64,000 bases of DNA, from positions 310,001-374,000 of the forward strand of contig NZ_SJZD01000001.1 of assembly GCF_004959765.1 (NCBI RefSeq), given 5' to 3'. The stretch comes from Flavobacterium sp. H122 (GTDB lineage Bacteria > Bacteroidota > Bacteroidia > Flavobacteriales > Flavobacteriaceae). Below are positions 48,883 through 56,555 of the stretch, piece after piece. The stretch's first letter is position 1. Each line of letters opens with the position of its first letter. The translations under genes and the position numbers were made by a program. The notes below the pieces were generated by a model. That model saw nothing but the letters and a program-made list of their open reading frames with translations, did no database searches and was not told the DNA's origin.

Positions 48883-48930
48883 AAAAAAAAGGGTTTGAAA
48901 ATAGAAAATCATTTTCAAACCCTTTTTTTT
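48883..48930 (+). terminator. Strong rho-independent terminator
   Basis: A 20-bp stem (A8-GGGTTTGAAAAT and its complement ending in T8) with an 8-nt loop. Confidence 0.92.
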
Positions 48931-48974
48931 TCGCATATTTAGACAATAAAATTTCAAACTAAACTAACTTAACC

Positions 48975-50633
48975 ATGGAAAGAATTATTTTACTTTTATT
49001 ACTTGTATTCTACCAAATAACTTTTAGTCAAAAGGAGCTCAATCAAACTGAAAAATTAACAGCGACTTGTAAAGTTTGGGGATTCCTAAAATATTATCAT
49101 CCTAATGTAGCTAAAGGTGATTTTGACTGGAGAAACCAATTGACAGAAGTTTTACCCAAAATTGAACAAGCTAAGACAAAAGAAGAGTTTTCTTCTGTTT
49201 TAGAAAACTGGATAAATTCTTTGGGAGAAATAAAAAAAGTTGAGCCTATCATAGAAAGCGACACCATCAAATATTTTGATAAAAACTTTGATTTATCTTG
49301 GATTAATAAGACTAAATTATTTTCTAAAAATTTCTCCGAAAAATTAAGGTTCATTGAAAAAAACAGATTTCAGGGAGACCAATATTATGTGGGTTATTTA
49401 CGAGCTCAAAATATATTTGTCAAAAACGAAGACTTTCCAAAAATTTACAATTATAATAAAAACTTAAGGCTTTTAGCAATATTTACCTATTGGAACATTA
49501 TCGAGTATTTCTTTCCATATAAATATCTAATGGATCAAAAATGGGATGTAACTTTAGAAAAAATGCTTCCTGATTTTATTGTCGAACAAAATGATGATCA
49601 ATTTTATTTGGCAATGCAGAAACTGACTGCTAAAATTGACGATTCACATAATGTATTTGTTAAATATCGTAGAAATACTTCCTTCTATTATTTGCCAATA
49701 TTTGGTAAAATAATTGATGAAAAACTGATAGTTACAGAAATATTAAATCCTCATATCACTGAAAATTATGCAGTCAAAGTTGGAGATGTAATCACCAAAA
49801 TAAATGACAAAAAAATAGCCGATCATATCGCAGAAAACAAAAATTTAATTTGTACCTCAAATGAATCAAGATTTTTACACGATATTGTTGAACCAATTTT
49901 ATCAGGGAGTGAAGAAAACATAAAACTTGAATTTTTAGTTGACAATAAAACCATTACAAAAAACATTAATTGGGTTGACTATGATTCAAATAGATATGTA
50001 TTAACTCATCAAAAAGGCTACTCAGCAAAAAAAGAAAAATTCAAAATTCTTTCAAACAATATTGGATATGTAAATATGGAGGTCTTAAAAGTTCAAGACA
50101 TCCCCAATATGATTGAAAAGTTAAATGCTTCAAAAGCTATAATTTTTGACCTCCGAAATTACCCTAATGGAACTTATGAAGGTATATCAAACTTCTTAAA
50201 CTCTGAAGAAAAAAAGTTTGCCATTTACACAAGACCTATTTTAAATTACCCCGGAAGATTTAGATGGGATGATCAAGGTTCAAGTTCAGGCACACAAAAC
50301 AAAAATAATTACAAAGGAAAAGTGGTTGTTTTACTCAACGAAGAATCTTTAAGTCAGTCAGAATGGACAGCTATGTGCTTTCAAACTGCTGGAAATATCA
50401 CAATTATAGGAAGCCAAACTGCCGGTGCAGATGGTAACGTTACAAGTCTTGATTATATGCCTGCATTGCATACGTCTTTTTCAGGGTTAGGAGTTTATTA
50501 TCCTGATAAACGCGAAACACAACGAGTTGGAATTATTCCTGACATTGAAATCAAACCTACAATTAAAGGCATACAAGAAGGAAGAGACGAAGTTTTAGAA
50601 CGTGCAGTAAACTTTATTGAAACCGGAAAGTAA
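48975..50633 (+). CDS. Secreted S41-family peptidase
   Basis: A 552-aa exported protein with a signal peptide (MERIILLLLLVFYQITFSQ). The region NYAVKVGDVITKINDKKIADHI (about 270-290) is a PDZ-like element. The C-terminal S41 core has catalytic Ser in NEESLSQSEWTAM, following the beta strand GKVVVLL, and the FDLRNYPNGT loop. Such C-terminal-processing-type peptidases cut unfolded or tagged periplasmic proteins; the N-terminal half, TATCKVWGFLKYYHPNVAKGDF, is typical of Bacteroidetes members. Substrate unknown. It starts 45 bp past a terminator, so it has its own promoter. Confidence 0.88.
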   Translation: MERIILLLLLVFYQITFSQKELNQTEKLTATCKVWGFLKYYHPNVAKGDFDWRNQLTEVLPKIEQAKTKEEFSSVLENWINSLGEIKKVEPIIESDTIKYFDKNFDLSWINKTKLFSKNFSEKLRFIEKNRFQGDQYYVGYLRAQNIFVKNEDFPKIYNYNKNLRLLAIFTYWNIIEYFFPYKYLMDQKWDVTLEKMLPDFIVEQNDDQFYLAMQKLTAKIDDSHNVFVKYRRNTSFYYLPIFGKIIDEKLIVTEILNPHITENYAVKVGDVITKINDKKIADHIAENKNLICTSNESRFLHDIVEPILSGSEENIKLEFLVDNKTITKNINWVDYDSNRYVLTHQKGYSAKKEKFKILSNNIGYVNMEVLKVQDIPNMIEKLNASKAIIFDLRNYPNGTYEGISNFLNSEEKKFAIYTRPILNYPGRFRWDDQGSSSGTQNKNNYKGKVVVLLNEESLSQSEWTAMCFQTAGNITIIGSQTAGADGNVTSLDYMPALHTSFSGLGVYYPDKRETQRVGIIPDIEIKPTIKGIQEGRDEVLERAVNFIETGK

Positions 50634-50655
50634 TAGCCATTTTACAGTTAAAACA

Positions 50656-50695
50656 ATAAACCCTGACCGATTATATCTGTCAGGGTTTATCTTTA
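50656..50695. terminator. Terminator-like hairpin
   Basis: An 11-bp stem TAAACCCTGAC / GTCAGGGTTTA with an 11-nt loop. The tail is AT-rich with a weak T-tract. It separates the S41 peptidase gene from the convergent hypothetical gene. Confidence 0.75.
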
Positions 50696-50712
50696 TTTAT
50701 AAAATATTTTTC

Positions 50713-51180
50713 TTAATTCTGTGGGTACATTAAAATTTCAGCTGGTTCAAAAGTTATTTTACCATCTTTCTCAATAAAATATTTAAAGATTACTTCTCCC
50801 CATCCACTTGGCCCTGTAAAATCAGCAATAATCCAACGGTGATTTAAAAAACGTACTTTATTAATAGACATTCCTTCATACGAAATTAATGAATTCCCTT
50901 TAGGGTTATTATTGTATTCTAATAATTGTTCCTTAATTTGAGGCATCAATTTATTTACATCATAACCTTCCAGATAATCAATCGCTTTATCATTGTGAGC
51001 TAACGAAAAATAATCTCCTTCTTCTTTTTCAGCAACAATCTTAGCAATTGAATCTTTGATTTTTGCTTTGTATTTTTCATTGGTTTCATTATCATGATTA
51101 AACTTTTTAGTTGAATACATCAACTGAAAAATATTCATCAAAACAGAAAAAATAAATCCGTATAAAAGTAACTTCTTCAT
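50713..51180 (-). CDS. Hypothetical exported or membrane-anchored protein
   Basis: A 155-aa protein with an N-terminal hydrophobic segment (LLLYGFIFSVLMNIFQLMY) that could be a signal anchor. The rest is soluble: NEKYKAKIKDSIAKIVAEK, then a beta-rich core with HRWIIADFTGPSGWGEVIFKYFIEKDGKITFEPAEIL. No family recognised. It starts 2 bp after the MBL gene stop, so it is probably co-transcribed with it; a functional link is unknown. Confidence 0.65.
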   Translation of the reverse strand: MKKLLLYGFIFSVLMNIFQLMYSTKKFNHDNETNEKYKAKIKDSIAKIVAEKEEGDYFSLAHNDKAIDYLEGYDVNKLMPQIKEQLLEYNNNPKGNSLISYEGMSINKVRFLNHRWIIADFTGPSGWGEVIFKYFIEKDGKITFEPAEILMYPQN

Positions 51181-51182
51181 AG

Positions 51183-51947
51183 TTATATAGTAATTTCTAA
51201 ATTATCATAAGCAACAAAAACATTGTCTGGTAATCGATCCTGAATTTCTTCATGAAAACCAAAAGTATGACTAATGTGGGTTAAATAAGCTTTTTTAGGT
51301 TTAACCAAATTAATAAACGCTAAAGCCTCTTCTAAATTAAAATGGGTAGCATGCGGATCATCGCGTAAAGCATTCACAACCAAAACCTCTAAATCTTTCA
51401 ATTTTACAAACTCAGTTTCATCAACTGTTTTCACATCGGTTAAATAAGCAAAATCTCCAAAACGATATCCAAAAACCTGCAAATCACCATGCCAGACGTT
51501 AATTGGGATGATTTGTTTATCATCAAATGCAATAACTGCATCGTTTATTACTTCCCTCGCATCTACTCCCGGTGCCCCTGGATATTTATTTTCTGTTTCA
51601 AAAATATAATCAAAACGTTTTTCCAAATTCTTCAGCACACGATTATGCGCATAAATAGGAATATTTCCTTGTCTGAAAAAGAAAGGACGTATATCATCCA
51701 AGCCCGCAGTATGGTCGGCATGTTCATGCGTAAAAATTATGGCATCAATTTTGGGACAATTTGATTGAAGCATTTGCTGACGGAAGTCGGGACCACAGTC
51801 AATCACAAACGAATGATTGTCCCATTGTACCCAAACTGATACACGTAAACGTTTATCTTTTGGGTCTTGACTTAAACAAACAGGATCTGTGCTTCCTATT
51901 ACAGGAATTCCTTGTGAAGTACCGGTACCTAAAAAGTATATTTTCAA
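51183..51947 (-). CDS. PhnP-like MBL-fold phosphodiesterase
   Basis: A 254-aa metallo-beta-lactamase fold enzyme of the PhnP / RNase Z-like branch. It begins MKIYFLGTGTSQGIPVIGS, has the metal site TCGPDFRQQML / THEHADHTAGLDDIRPFFF (HxHxDH), and later HISHTFGFH. PhnP hydrolyses cyclic phosphodiesters; related proteins in Bacteroidetes act on unknown substrates. Cytoplasmic, zinc/manganese dependent (family knowledge). Heads a two-gene unit with the hypothetical protein downstream. Confidence 0.88.
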   Translation of the reverse strand: MKIYFLGTGTSQGIPVIGSTDPVCLSQDPKDKRLRVSVWVQWDNHSFVIDCGPDFRQQMLQSNCPKIDAIIFTHEHADHTAGLDDIRPFFFRQGNIPIYAHNRVLKNLEKRFDYIFETENKYPGAPGVDAREVINDAVIAFDDKQIIPINVWHGDLQVFGYRFGDFAYLTDVKTVDETEFVKLKDLEVLVVNALRDDPHATHFNLEEALAFINLVKPKKAYLTHISHTFGFHEEIQDRLPDNVFVAYDNLEITI

Positions 51948-52002
51948 TTAAAAATGCTTTTTGACAAAAATAAATATTATTTGATTAAAAATAAGCTTTT
52001 AT

Positions 52003-52010
52003 TACCTTTG
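52003..52010 (+). promoter_or_regulatory. Consensus sigma-A promoter
   Basis: TTG (51981-51983) plus TACCTTTG (52003-52010) at 19-bp spacing fits the Bacteroidetes TTG-N17-23-TAnnTTTG consensus. It lies 14 bp before the ATG, the best -33/-7 pair seen in the window. Confidence 0.65.
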
Positions 52011-52024
52011 CAACGTATTTAATT

Positions 52025-53497
52025 ATGGAGATGAAAAATCTGGAAAACGAAATTAGATTAAAAGGCGATAGAGATATCGAACAAATCCCTTCGATTGGTG
52101 ATAAAGCCCTAAGAATCAATCTTAACGAAAACATCTACGGAACTTTTGCCGAAATTGGTGCTGGACAAGAAACTGTTCGTCATTTTTTTAGAGCCGGAGG
52201 ATCATCTGGAACTATTGCAAAAGCAATGAGTGCCTACGATAAAGATTTTAGTGATGCTATCTACGGAATTGAAGATGACGGACGATATGTTACTGAAAGT
52301 CGTTTGCGTAAAATGCTTCAACACGAAATCGAACTTGTTGAACAACGTTTAAAACGTGAAAAACACCCTAATAAATTATTCTTCAGTTATGCTAATACGG
52401 TAGCCACTATCGATTTTGCAAAACAATACAAAGGTCATGGATGGGTAGGTATCATTTTTCAGTTAGAACCGGACGAAGCATATAATGAAATCATCATCCA
52501 CATTCGTTTTAAAGAAACTGATGCTAAATTACAACAAGAAACTCTAGGTAAATTAGGGGTAAACTTGATTTATGGTGCTTTTTACAAATACAATGACCCT
52601 AAACGTTTATTACGTTATTTATATGATCATATCGATAAAGACCAATTAGAAATTGATACTGTAAACTTTTCAGGACCTCGTTTTGAAGATGTTGACAACC
52701 GTTTGATGAGTTTACAATTGGTTAAAAACGGGATGACTGATGCCGTAATGTTTGACCCGACAGGTAAAAACGTATTACCGGCCCAGGTTTTATACAAAAA
52801 GAACATTCTTGCACTTCGCGGAAGTTTCCGCCCAGTTACAAAGGTAAACATGGATATGTATGAGAAATCATTACAAATGTTCCTTCAGGAAAGTAAAGTA
52901 AAAAGAGAAAACACTTTGGTAGTTTTTGAAATTACACTTTCCAACTTACGTTCTGACGGAGAAATTGACGAAAGAGATTTTCTCGATAGAGCCGAATTAT
53001 TATGCTCTTTAGGACAAACGGTATTGATTTCGAACTTTCAGGAGTATTTTAAAGTAGTTGAATATTTTTCAGATTATACTAAAGAACGTATGGGATTAGC
53101 CATGGGTGTAAATAATTTGATTGATATTTTTGACGAAAAATACTATCGTCATTTAAGTGGTGGAATATTAGAAGCTTTTGGTAAGTTATTCTACCGTGAT
53201 ATGAAAGTGTATTTATATCCAATGGAAGATGAAGATGGAACAATTCTAACTTCTCAAAATCTAAAAGTACACCCTAGAATGAAAGAATTGTACAAATTCT
53301 TTGCTTATAACGGAAAAGTAATTGATATAACTGACTTTGATAAATCACATTTAAAAATCTTCTCTCGCGAAGTATTAAAAATGATTAGCAAAGGACAACC
53401 AGGCTGGGAAGAAATGCTGCCTCCGGGAATTGCCGAGCTGATAAAACGCGACCACTTATTTGGTTGCGATGAAAGTAAAATTGTAGAAAAAGTATAA
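52025..53497 (+). CDS. Conserved cytoplasmic protein of unknown function
   Basis: A 490-aa soluble protein without signal peptide or membrane helix. It has alternating alpha/beta character with segments such as GTFAEIGAGQETVRHFFRAGGSSGTIAKAMSAYD, FFSYANTVATIDFAKQYKGHGWVGIIFQLEP and FDEKYYRHLSGGILEAFGKLFYRD. No catalytic signature is recognised and no function is assigned. The strong promoter and conserved-looking, low-complexity-free sequence argue for a housekeeping role. Two Met codons start the frame (MEMKNLENE). Confidence 0.75.
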   Translation: MEMKNLENEIRLKGDRDIEQIPSIGDKALRINLNENIYGTFAEIGAGQETVRHFFRAGGSSGTIAKAMSAYDKDFSDAIYGIEDDGRYVTESRLRKMLQHEIELVEQRLKREKHPNKLFFSYANTVATIDFAKQYKGHGWVGIIFQLEPDEAYNEIIIHIRFKETDAKLQQETLGKLGVNLIYGAFYKYNDPKRLLRYLYDHIDKDQLEIDTVNFSGPRFEDVDNRLMSLQLVKNGMTDAVMFDPTGKNVLPAQVLYKKNILALRGSFRPVTKVNMDMYEKSLQMFLQESKVKRENTLVVFEITLSNLRSDGEIDERDFLDRAELLCSLGQTVLISNFQEYFKVVEYFSDYTKERMGLAMGVNNLIDIFDEKYYRHLSGGILEAFGKLFYRDMKVYLYPMEDEDGTILTSQNLKVHPRMKELYKFFAYNGKVIDITDFDKSHLKIFSREVLKMISKGQPGWEEMLPPGIAELIKRDHLFGCDESKIVEKV

Positions 53498-53498
53498 C

Positions 53499-53530
53499 AA
53501 AAAAGACCACGAAATGTGGTCTTTTTTTAT
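53499..53530. terminator. Bidirectional terminator
   Basis: Stem AAAAGACCAC / GTGGTCTTTT with loop GAAAT, followed by T-tract. The bcp stop codon lies in the T-tract. Confidence 0.88.
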
Positions 53531-53979
53531 TTTAAAATCTGATTGGCGTGTTCTTTGGTTTTTACTTTTTCGATGATTTCTTCGATACTACCTTTTTCAT
53601 TAATTACAAATGTTGTACGGTGAATACCGTCAAATTCACGTCCCATAAACTTTTTTGGTCCCCAAACTCCAAAGGCATTGATAACCGATTTATCTTCATC
53701 TGCTAAAAGAGGAAAAGGAAGTTCATTTTTCATTTTAAAATTGGATTGCTTTTTCTTAGTATCGCCACTAACTCCTAATAAAGAATAACCGGCATTTTCA
53801 AAACGCTCATAATTATCTCTTAAATTACATACTTCAATAGTACAACTTGGAGTACTTGCCGCAGGATAAAAGAAAACCACAAGTTTTTTGCCGTTATAAT
53901 CCACCAGAGAATGTTTATTTCCGGCTTGATCTACTGCCGAAAAATCAGGTGCTTTATCACCTATTTTTAAATGAGTCAT
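53527..53979 (-). CDS. bcp: Thioredoxin-dependent peroxiredoxin (Bcp/PrxQ type)
   Basis: A 150-aa atypical peroxiredoxin. Peroxidatic Cys is in STPSCTIEVCNLRD: the usual TPGCT reads TPSCT, with the resolving Cys five residues later, as in PrxQ/Bcp. It reduces hydrogen peroxide and organic peroxides using thioredoxin, in the cytoplasm. Length is standard (about 150). Divergently transcribed from nth, a reasonable pairing since both protect against oxidative damage, although spacing (65 bp) does not prove coregulation. Confidence 0.93.
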   Translation of the reverse strand: MTHLKIGDKAPDFSAVDQAGNKHSLVDYNGKKLVVFFYPAASTPSCTIEVCNLRDNYERFENAGYSLLGVSGDTKKKQSNFKMKNELPFPLLADEDKSVINAFGVWGPKKFMGREFDGIHRTTFVINEKGSIEEIIEKVKTKEHANQILK

Positions 53980-54044
53980 ATTTATAATTGATAGTTTAAA
54001 GGATTAAGGCCCCGTTTTTATAATTTTGTCAAAAATAACCAAAA

Positions 54045-54707
54045 ATGACCAAAGCCGAAAAAGTTCAATTCGTAATCGATACACTAAATAAATTTTATCC
54101 GGAAATACCTATTCCGCTTAACCATAAAGATCCTTACACATTACTTATCGCAGTATTGTTATCAGCGCAATGTACAGATGCCAGAGTAAACCAAATTACC
54201 CCTCTTTTATTTGCCAAAGCAGACAATCCTTACGACATGATTAAAATGACTGTTGAAGAAATTCAGGACATTATTAGACCCTGCGGACTTTCTCCCATGA
54301 AATCAAAAGGTATTCATGGCTTATCACATATTCTAATTGAAAAGCACAATGGTCAGGTTCCTCAAAGTTTTGAAGCTTTGGAGGAATTACCGGCTGTGGG
54401 ACATAAAACAGCCAGTGTTGTAATGAGTCAGGCATTTGGCGTGCCAGCTTTTCCTGTTGACACCCATATCCACAGATTAATGTACCGATGGAATTTTACT
54501 GACGGCTCTTCGGTACAGCAAACAGAAAAAGATGCCAAACGACTGTTCCCAAAAGAATTATGGAACGATTTACATCTGCAGATTATTTGGTATGGCCGTG
54601 AATATTCACAAGCGAGAGGCTGGAATCTAGAAAACGACATTATCACAAAAACTATTGGAAGAAGTACAGTTTTAAAAGAATATCATAAAAAAAGCATCCT
54701 TAAATAA
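54045..54707 (+). CDS. nth: Endonuclease III-type DNA glycosylase without iron-sulfur cluster
   Basis: A 220-aa HhH-GPD glycosylase. The helix-hairpin-helix reads ELPAVGHKTASVVMSQAFG with the catalytic Lys, and the catalytic Asp is in FPVDTHIHRL. It removes oxidised pyrimidines and cleaves the abasic site. E. coli Nth ends with four Cys binding [4Fe-4S]; here the C-terminus QIIWYGREYSQARGW...KTIGRSTVLKEY has none (only two Cys, both elsewhere), so the cluster is absent. The stop codon lies inside a terminator hairpin. Confidence 0.9.
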   Translation: MTKAEKVQFVIDTLNKFYPEIPIPLNHKDPYTLLIAVLLSAQCTDARVNQITPLLFAKADNPYDMIKMTVEEIQDIIRPCGLSPMKSKGIHGLSHILIEKHNGQVPQSFEALEELPAVGHKTASVVMSQAFGVPAFPVDTHIHRLMYRWNFTDGSSVQQTEKDAKRLFPKELWNDLHLQIIWYGREYSQARGWNLENDIITKTIGRSTVLKEYHKKSILK

Positions 54708-54717
54708 GGATGCTTCT
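54690..54717 (+). terminator. Terminator overlapping the nth stop codon
   Basis: A 10-bp stem AAGCATCCTT / AAGGATGCTT with loop AAAT. The TAA stop (54705-54707) lies in the loop and second arm. Confidence 0.75.
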
Positions 54718-54737
54718 TCAGTTGTTTGTTAGTTGCT

Positions 54738-54881
54738 CTAGTTTGATAATAACTCAAATTCTTCATTTGCAACTTTTACTACTGTCAACGCTCTCGAGTA
54801 GTTTAGAATAAAGTTTACCGTTTCTTTTTTTGGTAACATTTCCTGGGTTGCAATTGTTTTCTTAGTGTAAAGTTTTGCCAT
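54738..54881 (-). CDS. Conserved-looking small protein (47 aa)
   Basis: An ORF of 47 codons from ATG 54881 to TAG 54738: MAKLYTKKTIATQEMLPKKE, continuing TVNFILNYSRALTVVKVANE and EFELLSN. It is basic at the N-terminus and amphipathic afterwards, with no signal peptide. It sits immediately downstream of the ECF sigma gene on the same strand (53 bp after its stop), too small for a standard gene threshold. Its codon choice is normal for this genome. Similar small proteins occur in other flavobacteria (recalled, not checked). No function is known. Confidence 0.6.
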   Translation of the reverse strand: MAKLYTKKTIATQEMLPKKETVNFILNYSRALTVVKVANEEFELLSN

Positions 54882-54933
54882 AGTTTATTTTAATGAATAT
54901 AAAACTATAACGCACAACCAATACACATATTGT

Positions 54934-55518
54934 TTAATTGGTCAAAATAATTTGATTTTTTTCAATAATTCTTCTCAAATTCAGTAATGCATAACGCATA
55001 CGTCCTAATGCCGTATTGATACTTACCCCTGTCATATCAGCAATTTCCTTAAAACTCAAATCGTCATAAATACGCATTTCGAGTACCTGACGCTGATCAT
55101 CCGGCAATTCACTGACAAGCTTCAGCAAATCACTTTCCACCTGTGCCGAAATCATCTGACTTTCCACATTTGGGGCATTATCTGTCATATAGGAAAAAAT
55201 AGAATACTCATCAGTATCCCGGGTCAAAGGCATTTTTTTATCTTTTCTGAAAGTATCGATTATAAGGTTATGCGCAATCCGCATCACCCAGGGAAGAAAT
55301 TTACCTTCTTCATTATAATGCTTTCCTTTTAAAGTTTTAATGACTTTAATAAAGACATCCTGAAAAATATCGTCCGCAACATCTCTGTCTAAAACTTTAG
55401 AATAAATAAAACCGTATATTTTAGTCTGATGCCGGTCAATCAAAACAGCCAATGCGTTTTCATCACCATCAACATAGTTTTTTACCAGCAAAGCGTCAGG
55501 AAGTTGAGTCGTAGCCAT
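54934..55518 (-). CDS. ECF-type RNA polymerase sigma factor
   Basis: A 194-aa sigma factor with region 2 (DGDENALAVLIDRHQTKIYGFIYSKVLDRDVADDIFQDVFIKVIKTL; FLPWVMRIAHNLIIDTFRK) and region 4 (LPDDQRQVLEMRIYDDLSFKEIADMTGVSINTALGRMRYALLNLRR). No cognate anti-sigma gene is adjacent; downstream is only a 47-aa ORF. Unlike the sigma factor at 27337, the upstream leader can form a stem-loop that covers the start region. This type is highly conserved in Flavobacteriaceae. Confidence 0.93.
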   Translation of the reverse strand: MATTQLPDALLVKNYVDGDENALAVLIDRHQTKIYGFIYSKVLDRDVADDIFQDVFIKVIKTLKGKHYNEEGKFLPWVMRIAHNLIIDTFRKDKKMPLTRDTDEYSIFSYMTDNAPNVESQMISAQVESDLLKLVSELPDDQRQVLEMRIYDDLSFKEIADMTGVSINTALGRMRYALLNLRRIIEKNQIILTN

Positions 55519-55519
55519 A

Positions 55520-55580
55520 ACAATACTTTTTAGATTTTGGGTTTAATCGTAAAATGAGAAATTTCTCTTAAAAGTATTGT
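55520..55580 (-). promoter_or_regulatory. Stem-loop in the sigma-factor mRNA leader
   Basis: Arms ACAATACTTTT (55520-55530) and AAAAGTATTGT (55570-55580) pair over 11 bp; an inner palindrome GAGAAATTTCTC (55556-55567) sits in the loop. In the mRNA the second arm ends 1 nt before the ATG (55518). Confidence 0.6.
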
Positions 55581-55616
55581 TGTTCTATAAGCGTACGTTT
55601 TTTTGTGTTTAGAAAC

Positions 55617-55624
55617 CAAATTTA
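55617..55624 (-). promoter_or_regulatory. -7 element of the ECF sigma gene
   Basis: TAAATTTG on minus; a TTG 21 bp upstream (55646-55648) fits the -33 position. The predicted leader is about 90 nt, long for this genome, and contains the stem-loop. Confidence 0.5.
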
Positions 55625-55683
55625 AGATTATTTTTTGAACAAAAACAACAAAAAATTACTTTTTTAACATTTTTCACAAAATA

Positions 55684-55715
55684 AAAACCGCGTTTATTAG
55701 TTATAACGCGGTTTT
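55684..55715 (-). terminator. Terminator of the glp operon
   Basis: Stem AAAACCGCGTT / AACGCGGTTTT with a 10-nt loop, followed on minus by A/T-rich sequence. Lies about 50 bp past the glpF stop. Confidence 0.75.
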
Positions 55716-55763
55716 AAAATTTTAAAAATAAAGTATTTTCTGATAGTACTACAGACCTTCAAA

Positions 55764-56471
55764 TTAAATCATAGTAAACAACAAAACTCCCAATCCACCT
55801 CCAATCAGTGGCCCTACAACCGGAATCCAGCTATACCCCCAATCATTTCCTCCTTTGTTTTTAATGGGTAAAACAGCATGCATTATTCTTGGTCCTAAAT
55901 CACGGGCAGGATTAATTGCGTATCCTGTAGGCCCGCCTAACGAAAGCCCGATACCAAAAACCAATAATGCAACCGGCAAAGCATCTAAAGTTCCCAGAGA
56001 CACATCTGATTTGGTCATAAACAATACTCCAACCACCAGAGCAAAAGTGCCTATAATTTCAGTAATCAAATTATGAAAAGTACTTCGTATAGCAGGTTCA
56101 TTACAAAATGTCGCTTTTATCAATCCGGCATCTTCCGTTTCATCATAATGTTTTTTATAACCTAAGAAAACCAAAAAGGCTCCTGCCATTGCTCCAAGAA
56201 ATTGTGTTGCAATATAACCCGGCACTAAATCCCATGGCAATCTGCCTAAAAACGCCAAAACCAATGTAATCACCGGATTCAAATGCGCCCCACTGGAACC
56301 TGCGGCAATATACACTCCAGCAAAAACAGCTATAGACCAGCCAAATGTGATTACGATCCACCCGCTGTTATTTCCTTTTGTCTTATTCAGGACAACATTT
56401 GCAACTACGCCATTTCCTAATAAAATTAAAATCATTGTACCGACAAATTCGGCTAAATAAGGACTCATCAT
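55764..56471 (-). CDS. glpF: Glycerol facilitator (MIP/aquaglyceroporin)
   Basis: A 235-aa MIP channel with six helices and two NPA-type motifs: HLNPVIT (NPV instead of NPA) in the first half and INPARDLGPR in the second. The Asp after the second NPAR (NPARD) is typical of glycerol-conducting members. Cytoplasmic-membrane glycerol uptake channel. Last gene of glpK-glpD-glpF, separated from glpD by an 84-bp gap containing TTTATTCG repeats. Confidence 0.93.
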   Translation of the reverse strand: MMSPYLAEFVGTMILILLGNGVVANVVLNKTKGNNSGWIVITFGWSIAVFAGVYIAAGSSGAHLNPVITLVLAFLGRLPWDLVPGYIATQFLGAMAGAFLVFLGYKKHYDETEDAGLIKATFCNEPAIRSTFHNLITEIIGTFALVVGVLFMTKSDVSLGTLDALPVALLVFGIGLSLGGPTGYAINPARDLGPRIMHAVLPIKNKGGNDWGYSWIPVVGPLIGGGLGVLLFTMI

Positions 56472-56474
56472 TGT

Positions 56475-56525
56475 TTATTCGTTTATTCGTTTATTTGATA
56501 ATTCGATTGTTCGATTATTTGTATT
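56475..56525. repeat. GTTTATTC / TTCGATT simple repeats
   Basis: TTTATTCG repeated two or three times, then TTCGATTGTTCGATTATTTG, in the glpD-glpF gap. Confidence 0.7.
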
Positions 56526-56555
56526 TTGCTATTTGTTTTTTGTTATTTCATATTT

